64,000 bases of DNA from Enterococcus faecalis (GCF_029024925.1 NZ_CP118962.1:656501-720500), one strand, 5' to 3'; counted from the stretch's first letter, positions 1-8,522 are shown. Program-made: numbers and translations. The notes: a model not told the origin generated them from the letters alone.

Positions 1-510
1 ATCAGTTAAAATTTCATAGTCTTTGTGTTCAGGTAAATCAGCGATTGTAAGAGCATCACCAATTTCTAAGTTTGTAATATCTACTTCAATTGATTCTGGC
101 AATTTATCTGGTGTGGCTGCCACTAAAACAGTGTACAAGTTTTGAGCTAAGGTACCCCCAGCTTTCACACCCGCAGATTCACCAATTAATTGAACTTCTG
201 CTTCGACTTCTGTTGTTTCTTTCATATTTACAGATAAGAATTCAACATGAAGCATTTGACCAGTAAAGGTATCTAATTGTGCTTTTGACATTAATGTGTT
301 GATGTTTTTCCCATCAACTGTCATTTTAATAACGGTGTTAGCACCATGTTCGCGTAAAATTTTTGATAAGTCTTTTTCTTCAAAATAGATTGGTGTACTT
401 TCAATTTGGTAACCGTAAACAATGGCAGGTACTTTCCCTTCGTGACGTAGCTGATTTCTTAGTGAACGTGGACGGATAGCTCTTTCTTTAACTTCTAATT
501 GTACTGACAT
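1..510 (-). CDS. rplY: 50S ribosomal protein L25 (general stress protein Ctc family), 3' part cut by window edge
   Basis: The reverse strand reads MSVQLEVKERAIRPRSLRNQ and continues as the L25/TL5/CTC family, which binds 5S rRNA in the large ribosomal subunit. Here 170 residues are visible: the N-terminal 5S-binding domain with the typical LR..GKVPAIVYG stretch, followed by the start of the C-terminal TL5 domain. The stop lies outside the window. The ATG is preceded by a strong AAGGAGG at about 521-527. The upstream leader holds a terminator-like hairpin, so the gene may be controlled by attenuation (inference). Confidence 0.93.
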   Translation of the reverse strand, partial: MSVQLEVKERAIRPRSLRNQLRHEGKVPAIVYGYQIESTPIYFEEKDLSKILREHGANTVIKMTVDGKNINTLMSKAQLDTFTGQMLHVEFLSVNMKETTEVEAEVQLIGESAGVKAGGTLAQNLYTVLVAATPDKLPESIEVDITNLEIGDALTIADLPEHKDYEILTD

Positions 511-626
511 AACCTAATTCCTCCTTGAAATAATGAGTGATTTGGTTAAACTCAGAAACAAAACATAATGGAAAAAAGAAACTCTTTTTTCAGTTGTTCT
601 TGTCTAGAAAAATGCTAACAATAATC

Positions 627-668
627 AAAAAATCCCCACAAATATTGCCAGGCAACACTCATGGGAAT
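627..668 (-). terminator. Terminator-like hairpin in the rplY leader (candidate attenuator or end of a small RNA)
   Basis: Read on the minus strand, ATTCCCAT (plus 661-668) pairs with GTGGGGAT (plus 632-639), with two G-T wobbles. An inner TTGCC-A-GGCAA stem lies at 645-655, and six T residues follow (plus A run 627-632). It lies about 115 nt upstream of the rplY start codon on the same strand, where no upstream gene needs terminating. Confidence 0.5.
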
Positions 669-789
669 GGTTCATTGTTATCGTTGTTCTCTCCCAGGTC
701 ATTACGCTGTTTTTGAGAAACCTTTATTTACTTTACTTATCAACCGTAACACTTATATTTTTATACGTCAAGGAATTACCTTTTTCTAC

Positions 790-818
790 TTTTCATCTTT
801 AACGGATTCCACTATACT
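790..818 (+). promoter_or_regulatory. Promoter of rsuA
   Basis: A -35 box TTTTCA at 790-795 and a -10 box TATACT at 813-818 are separated by 17 bases. The expected start near 825 gives a short leader. That supports the ATG at 841 as the true start rather than the upstream in-frame codon at 661. Confidence 0.6.
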
Positions 819-840
819 AATACCAGAATGGAGCGGAACA

Positions 841-1623
841 ATGCGATTAGATAAATTACTAGAAGAACTTCAGTTTGGATCACGCAAAACGGTGAAACGA
901 ATAATCAGAGGCAAGCAGGTCACTGTGGATGGCATCGTGACATTAAATGAAAGCCAAAATGTCGATGCGCAATTACAAATGATTAAAGTAAAAGGACAAT
1001 TAATTTCGCATAAGACACATGTGTACTATATGTTGAATAAGCCAAAAGGTGTGGTTAGCGCTGTCTCAGATGCATCTAAAAAAACAGTTATTGATTTGAT
1101 TGCGCCACAAGACAGACGCCCTGGTCTTTATCCAGTGGGCAGACTCGATGGCGATACAGAAGGGTTACTTCTATTAACAGATAATGGACAATTAGGGTAT
1201 CAATTAATTCGGCCAAATAAAGAAGTAGCGAAATGTTATGAAGTGAAAGTCAATGGTTTGGTCTCTGCAGAAGATTGTGCTAAATTTAAAGATGGGATTG
1301 TTTTGCAAGGAGGCATTCAATGTAAGCCAGCAAAAATAACTGTTCTTGCAGCGACTGAAACGGAGAGTCATGTTTTCCTGACTATTCAAGAAGGAAAATT
1401 TCACCAAGTGAAAAAAATGTTTTTATCCGTGGGAAAAAAAGTGACTGCTTTAAAACGCCAAACTATGGGGCCGTTGCGGCTAGATCCGCAATTACCTTTA
1501 GGTGCTTATCGTTCATTAACAAGAGAAGAGTTACAATTGCTATTGCCTTATTTTTTTATTGAAAAACAACAAACAAGCAAAGCGTTACCGAGTAATTTGA
1601 AAAGAGAAGAGGAACGGAAATGA
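841..1623 (+). CDS. rsuA: 16S rRNA pseudouridine synthase, RsuA family
   Basis: The product is 260 residues, normal for RsuA/RluB/E/F enzymes that convert uridine to pseudouridine in rRNA (position 516 of 16S in E. coli RsuA). Residues 1-60 form an S4 RNA-binding domain (MRLDKLLEELQFGSRKTVKR). The catalytic motif GRLDGDTEGLLLLTDNG follows near residue 101, with the active-site Asp in GRLD. The start at 841 is chosen because GGAGCGG precedes it and the S4 domain begins there. Its stop overlaps the next start by 4 bases, so the pair is co-translated. A related subfamily such as RluF-like cannot be fully excluded. Confidence 0.85.
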   Translation: MRLDKLLEELQFGSRKTVKRIIRGKQVTVDGIVTLNESQNVDAQLQMIKVKGQLISHKTHVYYMLNKPKGVVSAVSDASKKTVIDLIAPQDRRPGLYPVGRLDGDTEGLLLLTDNGQLGYQLIRPNKEVAKCYEVKVNGLVSAEDCAKFKDGIVLQGGIQCKPAKITVLAATETESHVFLTIQEGKFHQVKKMFLSVGKKVTALKRQTMGPLRLDPQLPLGAYRSLTREELQLLLPYFFIEKQQTSKALPSNLKREEERK

Positions 1624-2300
1624 AAACATTGCTTTTTGATGTTGATGATACATTGTTAGATTTTAAATTGGCTGAAAAGAAGGCTCTTCATGCCTTGTTT
1701 GAAGAAGAAAATGTACCATTTACATCTGAAGTCGAGTCAACATACCACCGAATTAATCAAGGATTATGGCGTTCATTTGAAGAAGGGAAAATAACAAAAG
1801 ATGTTCTCCTTGATACACGGTTTGGTTTATTGTTTGACGCGTTTAATCGAGAAGTTGATAGCGTTAAAATGGGAGAAAACTACCGAGAATATTTAAGCCA
1901 AGGACATGACTTGCTTGGCAATAGTCAACGTATTTTGGAAAAATTAGCACCCCATTATGATTTATATATTGTGACAAACGGAGTGGCAAAAACACAGTAT
2001 CGTCGATTGGAAGATTCGAAATTAATGCCTTATTTTAAAGATATTTTTGTTTCAGAAGAAGTGGGTTATCAAAAACCGATGAAAGAGTATTTTGATTTTG
2101 TTTTTGAACGGATTCCTAATTTTAGTAGAGAAAAAACAATGATTATTGGCGATTCTTTGCATTCAGATATTCAAGGAGGCCAACAAGCGAAAATTCAAAC
2201 TGTTTGGCTCAATCCGACCTCCGCTCCAGCAACACCAACAATTCAACCCAATTATACGATTCAACAGCTAGATGAGTTGTTACCAATTCTTGGGCATTAA
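1620..2300 (+). CDS. HAD-superfamily hydrolase, YjjG-like 5'-nucleotidase
   Basis: This 226-residue protein has the HAD motifs in order: FDVDDTLLDF near the N-terminus (nucleophile Asp and Asp+2), VTNGV, a KP Lys motif, and GDSLHSDIQGG for Mg binding. Length and motif spacing fit the YjjG/YfnB group, which dephosphorylates pyrimidine nucleoside monophosphates, including noncanonical ones (family knowledge). It overlaps rsuA by ATGA and ends directly at a perfect terminator. The true substrate cannot be read from sequence. Confidence 0.8.
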   Translation: MKTLLFDVDDTLLDFKLAEKKALHALFEEENVPFTSEVESTYHRINQGLWRSFEEGKITKDVLLDTRFGLLFDAFNREVDSVKMGENYREYLSQGHDLLGNSQRILEKLAPHYDLYIVTNGVAKTQYRRLEDSKLMPYFKDIFVSEEVGYQKPMKEYFDFVFERIPNFSREKTMIIGDSLHSDIQGGQQAKIQTVWLNPTSAPATPTIQPNYTIQQLDELLPILGH

Positions 2301-2336
2301 AAAACAACATTTCCTGTACAGGAAATGTTGTTTTTT
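2299..2336. terminator. Bidirectional terminator between the HAD gene and the GNAT gene
   Basis: A perfect 38-base palindrome is centred on TGTACA at 2315-2320, with A6 on one side and T6 on the other. It serves converging transcripts and overlaps the last bases of the reverse-strand gene. Confidence 0.9.
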
Positions 2337-2790
2337 AACTTAAATGTAACCGTAAGCGAACCATATCTTTTAAAGGCAAGCCATTTTCCATAATGGGCTC
2401 ATCATAATGATGGATAAAAAAATCTGGTTCAATATGTGTCATTCGAAAACCGACTTTTTGGTAGAGATATAGCTGTTGAAAGCCTGTGCTCCCAGTCCCA
2501 ATCTCCAAGTAATCATACTTTTCTTTTTTGGCAAAATCAATGGCAAAATGTAATAACTCTTGTCCGATGCCCCGCCCTCGGCTTTCTTCTGAGACAGCGA
2601 TGTTTACGATTTCCAATGTCCGTGGGTGAGTCGGCAACAGGACTAAAATTCCTTGAAGTTCTTCAGTCTGATAGTCAAAGCAAATGCCGCGGGTAATGTA
2701 ATCTGCCACCATTTTTTTTGAGGGATCTGCCTCATAAAGAAGAGCGTAATGCGCAGTTGTAAGAGCTTCTTTTTTGACTTTTTTAATCAT
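2335..2790 (-). CDS. GNAT family N-acetyltransferase
   Basis: The 151-residue protein has the acetyl-CoA binding loop SRGRGIGQELLHFAIDFA near residue 70 (Q/RxxGxG/A signature) and the preceding strand EIVNIAVSEE. It is a single-domain GNAT close to YjgM/YvbK-type enzymes; the acceptor is unknown. The start is preceded by AAGGAGAA on the minus strand. It is transcribed towards the rsuA-HAD pair and shares their terminator. Confidence 0.8.
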   Translation of the reverse strand: MIKKVKKEALTTAHYALLYEADPSKKMVADYITRGICFDYQTEELQGILVLLPTHPRTLEIVNIAVSEESRGRGIGQELLHFAIDFAKKEKYDYLEIGTGSTGFQQLYLYQKVGFRMTHIEPDFFIHHYDEPIMENGLPLKDMVRLRLHLS

Positions 2791-2893
2791 AGGTAGGATT
2801 CTCCTTTTATTGATAAGTATACTGTAATTGAAAGAAGTGTGGGCAGATTTTTCATAAGAAGATAAAAATCACATGAAAAGTCTTGGAAAAGGT

Positions 2894-2922
2894 CTGGCAT
2901 TCTTCAGAGTTTTCATTATAAT
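2894..2922 (+). promoter_or_regulatory. Promoter of udk
   Basis: CTGGCA at 2894-2899 and a perfect TATAAT at 2917-2922 with a 17-base spacer lie 43 bases upstream of the udk ATG. Confidence 0.7.
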
Positions 2923-2964
2923 AGTAAAAGACAATGAAGTTTTTGAAAAGAAAGAGGTTTATAC

Positions 2965-3594
2965 ATGAAAGATAGTCAGCCAATTATCATTGGTGTTACT
3001 GGCGGATCAGGAAGCGGAAAAACCAGTGTTAGCCGTGCGATTTTTAATAATTTTCCCGATCATTCAATTATGATGTTAGAACAGGATTCTTATTATAAAG
3101 ATCAGAGCCATTTGAGTTTTGAAGAACGTTTAAATACCAATTATGATCATCCTTTTGCGTTTGATACAGATTTATTGATTCAACATGTTGAACAACTGTT
3201 AAATTATCAAGCCATTGAAAAGCCAGTTTATGACTACGTTGCGCATACAAGAAGTACAGAAACGGTGATCCAAGAACCGAAAGAAGTAATTATTCTTGAA
3301 GGGATTTTAATTTTAGAAGATCGCCGCTTAAGGGATTTAATGGATATTAAAGTGTATGTGGATACAGATGATGACATCCGTATTATTCGTCGAATCAAGC
3401 GTGATATGGAAGAACGTGGCCGTACTTTGGATTCTGTGATTGAACAATATTTGACAGTCGTCAAGCCCATGTATCACCAATTTATTGAACCTACGAAACG
3501 TTATGCAGATATCATTGTGCCAGAAGGTGGCGAAAACCACGTCGCTATTGATTTAATTAATACAAAAGTGGATAGTATTTTAACAAAAATGTAA
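2965..3594 (+). CDS. udk: Uridine/cytidine kinase
   Basis: The 209-residue protein phosphorylates uridine and cytidine to UMP/CMP with ATP or GTP (pyrimidine salvage, cytosol). The Walker A loop [12 protein letters not shown] sits at residues 10-21. The family motifs [25 protein letters not shown] and EGILILED follow in order. AAAGAGG precedes the ATG. It is monocistronic, with its own promoter and terminator. Confidence 0.95.
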   Translation: MKDSQPIIIGVTGGSGSGKTSVSRAIFNNFPDHSIMMLEQDSYYKDQSHLSFEERLNTNYDHPFAFDTDLLIQHVEQLLNYQAIEKPVYDYVAHTRSTETVIQEPKEVIILEGILILEDRRLRDLMDIKVYVDTDDDIRIIRRIKRDMEERGRTLDSVIEQYLTVVKPMYHQFIEPTKRYADIIVPEGGENHVAIDLINTKVDSILTKM

Positions 3595-3599
3595 TAGTC

Positions 3600-3648
3600 A
3601 GCTTAAATAGCCGTCTCTATATCAGAGTCGACTGTTTAAGCTTTTTTT
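3600..3648 (+). terminator. Terminator of udk
   Basis: AGCTTAAATAG (3600-3610) pairs with CTGTTTAAGCT (3632-3642) with one wobble, followed by a run of seven T. Confidence 0.85.
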
Positions 3649-3697
3649 GACTTTTAAAGGGTGGTTTTATCAAATATTTTAAGGGATAGCTAAAAAG

Positions 3698-3730
3698 TTG
3701 AAAATATTGCAAGAAACAATATGCTATAAT
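3698..3730 (+). promoter_or_regulatory. Extended -10 promoter of the orphan mazF-like gene
   Basis: TGC followed by TATAAT (3725-3730) makes a consensus extended -10. A TTGAAA at 3698-3703 is present, but at a long 21-base spacing. Confidence 0.6.
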
Positions 3731-3762
3731 TTTTTAAAGGAAAAGGAGGGAAGGGAATCTGA

Positions 3763-4104
3763 ATGATAAAAAGAGGTGAGGTTTTTTATGCGAATCTCTC
3801 ACCAGTTGTTGGTTCTGAACAAGGTGGGATTCGACCTGTCCTGATTATTCAAAATAACAAAGGTAACTTATTTAGTCCAACGTTGATTGTTGCACCGATT
3901 ACCCGTAACGTAAGCAAGCGGCTGCAACCAACGCAAGTCCTCATCGAAATTCCCCATAACGAGTGCAGGACGCCATCACTTATTTTGTTAGAACAAATTC
4001 GAACATTGGATAAAGAACGAATGCTACACAAGGTTTGTCAACTTTCTCGTGAAGAGATGGAACAGGTCAATCAAGCTTTAAAAGTTAGCGTTGGTATCCG
4101 TTAA
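3763..4104 (+). CDS. MazF/PemK-type endoribonuclease toxin without adjacent antitoxin
   Basis: The 113-residue protein is a full-length MazF fold: [19 protein letters not shown] with the catalytic Arg region (GIRPVLIIQN), then the Thr-containing strand SPTLIVAPIT and the C-terminal LLEQIRTLDKERM helix. MazF enzymes cut single-stranded RNA at short sequences. No antitoxin frame precedes it: the gene has its own promoter after the udk terminator and its own terminator behind. It is clearly paralogous to the gene at 25088. GGAGGGAAGGG precedes the ATG. Target site and antitoxin cannot be read here. Confidence 0.85.
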   Translation: MIKRGEVFYANLSPVVGSEQGGIRPVLIIQNNKGNLFSPTLIVAPITRNVSKRLQPTQVLIEIPHNECRTPSLILLEQIRTLDKERMLHKVCQLSREEMEQVNQALKVSVGIR

Positions 4105-4113
4105 TTTACATAT

Positions 4114-5171
<1,058 letters not shown>

Positions 5172-5181
5172 TTATCATCAC

Positions 5182-5210
5182 TTGCTATCCAAACTATTCT
5201 GTGTTAAAGT
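5182..5210 (+). promoter_or_regulatory. Promoter of the candidate small RNA
   Basis: TTGCTA (5182-5187), a 17-base spacer and TAAAGT (5205-5210) preceded by TGT (extended -10). No coding gene lies downstream before the terminator at 5392-5428. Confidence 0.6.
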
Positions 5211-5216
5211 GTGTTT

Positions 5217-5428
5217 TATGCGACGAGTTGACTCAATCAGATAGCTTCGGCTATTCCGTTTTGACGGCTAGTGATTGTCAAACACAACGACACCAGATAG
5301 TACGGCTATCAGTTACCGGATTTGTAACGTGTCGGACAGAATACTTTTGTGGAGAAGGTTTCTGTCTATTTATGCAAATAAATAGTGTGGTATCCCTTAA
5401 CAGTAGTAACTGTTAAGGGATTTTTTTG
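5217..5428 (+). ncRNA. Candidate structured small RNA, about 210 nt
   Basis: The interval has its own promoter and ends in a strong terminator. Hairpins seen in order are: GATAGC-TTCG-GCTATT (5240-5255, a UUCG tetraloop), TTGAC/GTCAA (5261-5281), GATAG-TACGG-CTATC (5296-5310), GTTAC/GTAAC (5312-5327) and GACAGA/TCTGTC (5335-5366), then the terminator stem. The first and third share the block AGATAG...CGGCTAT, a tandem near-repeat. An open frame of 71 codons here has no ribosome binding site and runs into the terminator, so I do not call it a gene. I do not recognise the RNA family; function unknown. Confidence 0.6.
5392..5428 (+). terminator. Terminator of the candidate small RNA
   Basis: ATCCCTTAACAGT (5392-5404) pairs perfectly with ACTGTTAAGGGAT (5409-5421), followed by T7. 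Confidence 0.9.
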
Positions 5429-5443
5429 TATGAAAAGAGAAGT

Positions 5444-5472
5444 GTTGCACTTTTATAAGTGCAACTTTTTTG
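5444..5472 (+). terminator. Second terminator downstream of the small RNA
   Basis: GTTGCACTT (5444-5452) and AAGTGCAAC (5457-5465) form a perfect 9-bp stem followed by a T tract. It insulates the catabolic cluster promoter that begins just after. Confidence 0.85.
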
Positions 5473-5474
5473 TG

Positions 5475-5503
5475 TTGTGGAACAGATAAAATAACGCTAT
5501 AGT
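5475..5503 (+). promoter_or_regulatory. Promoter of the catabolic cluster (regulator gene)
   Basis: TTGTGG (5475-5480), a 17-base spacer and TATAGT (5498-5503) lie 37 bases upstream of the first ATG of the cluster. Confidence 0.6.
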
Positions 5504-5540
5504 TTTAAGTGTAAAGGGAAAAGAAAAGAGGTGACAAGGC

Positions 5541-7460
5541 ATGACCGTGTTGTTGTCCAAAAGAGCGATAAATATTTTATTGATGCTTTTGGATTTGGAA
5601 GGGAGTATTACCACGCAAGAATTAGCTGAGAACTTTACTGTCAGCGTTCGAACAATTAAGTATGATTTAGAAGATATTCGTGCTTGGTTTGAACAGCACG
5701 ATGAGACACTTTATTCAAAACGAAATAAGGGAATCTGGCTAGATTTACCTGACTCTAAACGCTTACTGTTAAAAAATGAAATTATCGATGTCGATCGATT
5801 TGAAACCTATCCTGATCAAAAAAGACGAGTCAATGTATTGATTTTTCAGTTATTGTCAGTCAAAGGGTACTTAACGGCACAGCAGCTAGCAGATGAATTA
5901 TTAGTGAGTCGAAACACAATTGTCAGTGATTTGGAACAGGTCGAACGGTTGCTGCAAGCATATGATTTAACCTTAATTCGCCAAGCACGGCAAGGGTTTA
6001 CAATCAGTGGTGAAGAAAGCAATGTACGCTTACTGATGGAATTTATCACTCAAAAAGAACTTACAGAATACGATATTTACCAAATTATGAACTATGTGAC
6101 AAAGACAAAAGGGGCTGAAAAAATCCCTAAAATTAAATTTGGGTCAGGGACATTGTTTCAAGGTTGTTATCGTAGTGCATTGAAAAAAATGCGAAATTTA
6201 ATTAATCCACTCGATCAAAATCAATTTGATTATGCCGAAATATTATCTATTACGTTGAGAGTGGCAATTGCCGCAGCACGTATGCAGATGGCACATACAA
6301 TTGGGACTTACCGAGTATTATCGCAAAAAACACGCTTTGAACAACGGAACGAAGTACCACTTTTACTTTTACAAGAGGTGTTTGAACGGTATGACTTGCC
6401 TTTATTAGCGGATGAATATTTTTATATTTATAGTGATTTATTCGGAACCCATCAACGGCAAGATATGGTTCAATTAACAAAGCAAGTGATTGAAAGCGTT
6501 TCAAAAGAGCTGAATTATCCTTTTGTAAATGATCGCCAATTATTTACGAACTTGTTTGCACACCTGTCCTTACGTTTTACAAAGAAACATTTATTTATTA
6601 ATGAATACAATCCGTTTTCTGAAGAAATCAAAGGAAAACACCCAGCGTTGTTTTTAGCTATTCAAAGTGCCTGTAAACAATTAATTCAACGTTCTGTTTT
6701 GTTAGTCAACGATTCTTTCTGCGCATATATTGCGTTGCATTTTTTGGCAGCTCAGGAACGACAACAGCAGGAAGCTAAAGTTGTTAGGATTGTGTATGTT
6801 TGCTCGACGGGCTTAGGTGTGACCAGTTTAATTGAACAAAAAATTTTAGAGGAAGTACCAAACGTTGAACTCGCAGGATTTGCTTCTGTTTTAAATGCAA
6901 CTGAAGTGATTCAAGCAGAAAAGCCCGATTTGGTATTGAGTATTTTCCCAATTGAAGAAATGACATACCCATTTATTAAAGTTAGTCCATTGTTGACGGA
7001 CACAGACTTAAGTTTGATTCGGGAAGAGGTCGATAAAATTTTATTAGGGAAACGTCAAGGAAAAGGTACCGCTCGCTCCACGAAATCTGATGTAATTGAA
7101 AAAAATGAACGGATACAAAGCCAAGATTTATTAGTAAAAGCGTATATTATTTATGAAGAGTTAAAACGAATGTTTCAAACAAAGTTACTGAGCGAATATC
7201 AAGAAGCCTTTTTACTTCACGTTTTATTAATGACACATCGGATTACGTTTAATAAACAATACGAAGAGATTCCTTGTAATAGAGAAGTATCTCATGAAAG
7301 GCAAGAAGAAATTCGGCAAATTGAATGTTTATTTGCTAAAAATGAGTTACCTGTCAATCATGCTGAAATTTCAGCATTACTTAATTATTTAGAACAACCA
7401 AAGGAGGAAGAGGATGGAACTAGCAATGGAAGCACAGGAGATCATTCGACAAAGTGCTGA
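5541..7460 (+). CDS. PTS-regulated transcriptional activator (two HTH, two PRD, EIIB-like domain)
   Basis: The 639-residue protein is a BglG/MtlR-type regulator. HTH domains lie near residues 5-60 and 95-150 (LTAQQLADELLVSRNTI). Two PRDs span about 190-415; the second keeps His residues in NLFAHLSLRF and YIALHFLAAQER, while the first appears to lack a clear conserved His. An EIIB-like domain follows, with the phospho-Cys motif VYVCSTGLGVTS around Cys421. A tail of about 120 residues (530-639) contains another helical PRD-like stretch. Such proteins are switched by HPr/EIIB phosphorylation. It leads the cluster and overlaps the next gene, so it most likely controls it. Confidence 0.85.
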   Translation: MTVLLSKRAINILLMLLDLEGSITTQELAENFTVSVRTIKYDLEDIRAWFEQHDETLYSKRNKGIWLDLPDSKRLLLKNEIIDVDRFETYPDQKRRVNVLIFQLLSVKGYLTAQQLADELLVSRNTIVSDLEQVERLLQAYDLTLIRQARQGFTISGEESNVRLLMEFITQKELTEYDIYQIMNYVTKTKGAEKIPKIKFGSGTLFQGCYRSALKKMRNLINPLDQNQFDYAEILSITLRVAIAAARMQMAHTIGTYRVLSQKTRFEQRNEVPLLLLQEVFERYDLPLLADEYFYIYSDLFGTHQRQDMVQLTKQVIESVSKELNYPFVNDRQLFTNLFAHLSLRFTKKHLFINEYNPFSEEIKGKHPALFLAIQSACKQLIQRSVLLVNDSFCAYIALHFLAAQERQQQEAKVVRIVYVCSTGLGVTSLIEQKILEEVPNVELAGFASVLNATEVIQAEKPDLVLSIFPIEEMTYPFIKVSPLLTDTDLSLIREEVDKILLGKRQGKGTARSTKSDVIEKNERIQSQDLLVKAYIIYEELKRMFQTKLLSEYQEAFLLHVLLMTHRITFNKQYEEIPCNREVSHERQEEIRQIECLFAKNELPVNHAEISALLNYLEQPKEEEDGTSNGSTGDHSTKC

Positions 7461-7749
7461 ACCAGAAAAGCTACAATCGATTATCAAACAAACCAGTGCG
7501 CGATTAGCAGAAGCACAAATTGAACCAACGGAATTACAGTGGACGATTTTGATTAACCATCTCAATGAGATGCTGAATCGTTCAAGAGAAGGAACGACAT
7601 TAGCTGGTGTTGATCGGACGTTATTTACGGAACTAACACCAGAAACGTTGAAAATTGCACAAGAAACAACAGAAGCAATTGGTCAGTTATCAGAAGATGA
7701 ATGGTATGTTTTAGCTGTTCATTTTGAAGTTGCTAAACAAAACAATTAA
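7414..7749 (+). CDS. Free-standing PRD-like protein (EF_0829/AHA_3910 family)
   Basis: This 111-residue protein looks like a single PRD: LQWTILINHLNEMLNRSREG in the first half and ELTPETLKIAQETTEAI followed by DEWYVLAVHFEVAKQ in the second, with His residues in NHLNEM and AVHFEV. A TIGRFAM model for exactly this group is named after EF_0829 (recollection). The ATG is preceded by AAGGAGGAAGAGG and overlaps the regulator's 3' end by 47 bases in another frame, indicating tight coupling. It has no DNA-binding domain, so it may act as a phosphorylatable partner of the regulator (inference). Confidence 0.75.
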   Translation: MELAMEAQEIIRQSAEPEKLQSIIKQTSARLAEAQIEPTELQWTILINHLNEMLNRSREGTTLAGVDRTLFTELTPETLKIAQETTEAIGQLSEDEWYVLAVHFEVAKQNN

Positions 7750-7763
7750 TAGGAGGAAAAGTT

Positions 7764-8120
7764 ATGATTACAGTAGTTATCGCAGATCGTTTAGGAAAAG
7801 GACAAAATGTTGCAAAAGGAGTGGAGCAAGCCGGTGGTCGCGCGGTTGTTGTTCCAGGAATGGGCGCTGATATGCGTTTAGGAGATGTGATGCAACAAGA
7901 AAAGGCTGATTTAGGCATTTCTTTCTGTGGCAGTGGTGGTGCAGGGGCGTTAACGGCTGCTACTAAATACGGGTATCCCGAAAGACATGGCATGCGATCA
8001 ATCGAAGAAGGGGTAACAGCAATTAACGATGGGAAAACTGTTCTTGGATTTGGTTTTATGGATCAGGAAGAACTTGGTAAACGAGTAACTGAAGCATTTA
8101 TTAAGAAACACGGAGCATAG
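7764..8120 (+). CDS. SFCGS-family glycine-rich protein of unknown function (EF_0830/AHA_3911 family)
   Basis: The 118-residue soluble protein carries the family-defining SFCGSGGAGALTAATKYG at about residues 53-70. Function is undescribed as far as I know. The motif resembles the CGTGIGxSIAANK active-site loop of the RpiB/LacA-LacB sugar-phosphate isomerases, with Cys at a similar position after a DLGI strand. A distant similarity to EIIB phospho-Cys loops is also possible. AGGAGGAAAAG precedes the ATG. It is the first of four uncharacterised genes always described as a set (family knowledge). Confidence 0.75.
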   Translation: MITVVIADRLGKGQNVAKGVEQAGGRAVVVPGMGADMRLGDVMQQEKADLGISFCGSGGAGALTAATKYGYPERHGMRSIEEGVTAINDGKTVLGFGFMDQEELGKRVTEAFIKKHGA

Positions 8121-8150
8121 AAAGTAGTAACTTAGAAAGGAGCGGTAATT

Positions 8151-8507
8151 ATGGATGCCACAAAACGGTCAACACAAACCGTGATTGTTTCTGGAAAAGG
8201 TAATAAGAAGAATGAAGCTTTTGCAAGTGCATTGAATGATGTTTCAAAAAAAGTATTAAAAGAAACAACAGAGGTCCTCATCCGGATTGAACCGAAAGAA
8301 GTAACTATTCGTCAGGCAAAAGAACAAGTTTATACAGAAAAATTTCTGTTCTTCTTCTTTCCTAGAAAGAGAGTGATTTATCATGTCGAACTAGCTGTAG
8401 AAGTGGAAATCCAAGCCATTGCAGTCGAAGAAGTTGATTTTTTAACGGAAACAATTAAAGAACCGAACGCAGTAGTAGTTCCGTTTCTTTCAAAAAGAGG
8501 CGTATAA
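8151..8507 (+). CDS. DUF4312-family protein of unknown function (EF_0831/AHA_3912 family)
   Basis: This 118-residue soluble alpha/beta protein has no signal peptide. Visible features are a GKGNKKNEAFASALNDVSKK start resembling ligand-binding dodecin-like strands, a hydrophobic KFLFFFFPRKRV segment near residue 64, and a final VVVPFLSKRGV. I see no catalytic motif. AAAGGAGCGG precedes the ATG. Spacing to both neighbours is short, so it is translated as part of the operon and probably forms a complex with the two membrane proteins (inference). Confidence 0.7.
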   Translation: MDATKRSTQTVIVSGKGNKKNEAFASALNDVSKKVLKETTEVLIRIEPKEVTIRQAKEQVYTEKFLFFFFPRKRVIYHVELAVEVEIQAIAVEEVDFLTETIKEPNAVVVPFLSKRGV

Positions 8508-8522
8508 AGGGAGGAAGAAGGA

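Larger units (their letters stand above)
511..840. other. Divergent intergenic region between rplY and rsuA
   Basis: No convincing gene lies in these 330 bases. An open frame starting at 661 runs into rsuA but has no ribosome binding site, and its first 60 codons look like noncoding AT-rich sequence. The region holds the rplY leader on the minus strand, with a terminator-like hairpin at 627-668 and a perfect 9-bp hairpin at 571-591, and the rsuA promoter on the plus strand. I recall a small RNA reported between EF0820 and EF0821 in E. faecalis, which would be this interval; I cannot place its ends. Confidence 0.55.

Noticed and set aside
616-740. 5S rRNA mimic in the rplY leader
   Set aside because: Short similarities such as TTCCCATG and TTGCC.GGCA exist, but no aligned 5S loop E could be built; too weak to claim.
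661-840. N-terminal extension of rsuA from an upstream in-frame ATG
   Set aside because: No ribosome binding site; the S4 domain begins at the ATG at 841, and a promoter (790-818) lies inside the extension.
5201-5416. 71-codon open frame in the small RNA interval
   Set aside because: No ribosome binding site, Cys/Ser-rich without a domain, and the frame ends inside the terminator stem.
5217-5428. Structured RNA as tmRNA, RNase P RNA or 6S RNA
   Set aside because: The characteristic conserved bases of those RNAs are absent and the size does not fit.
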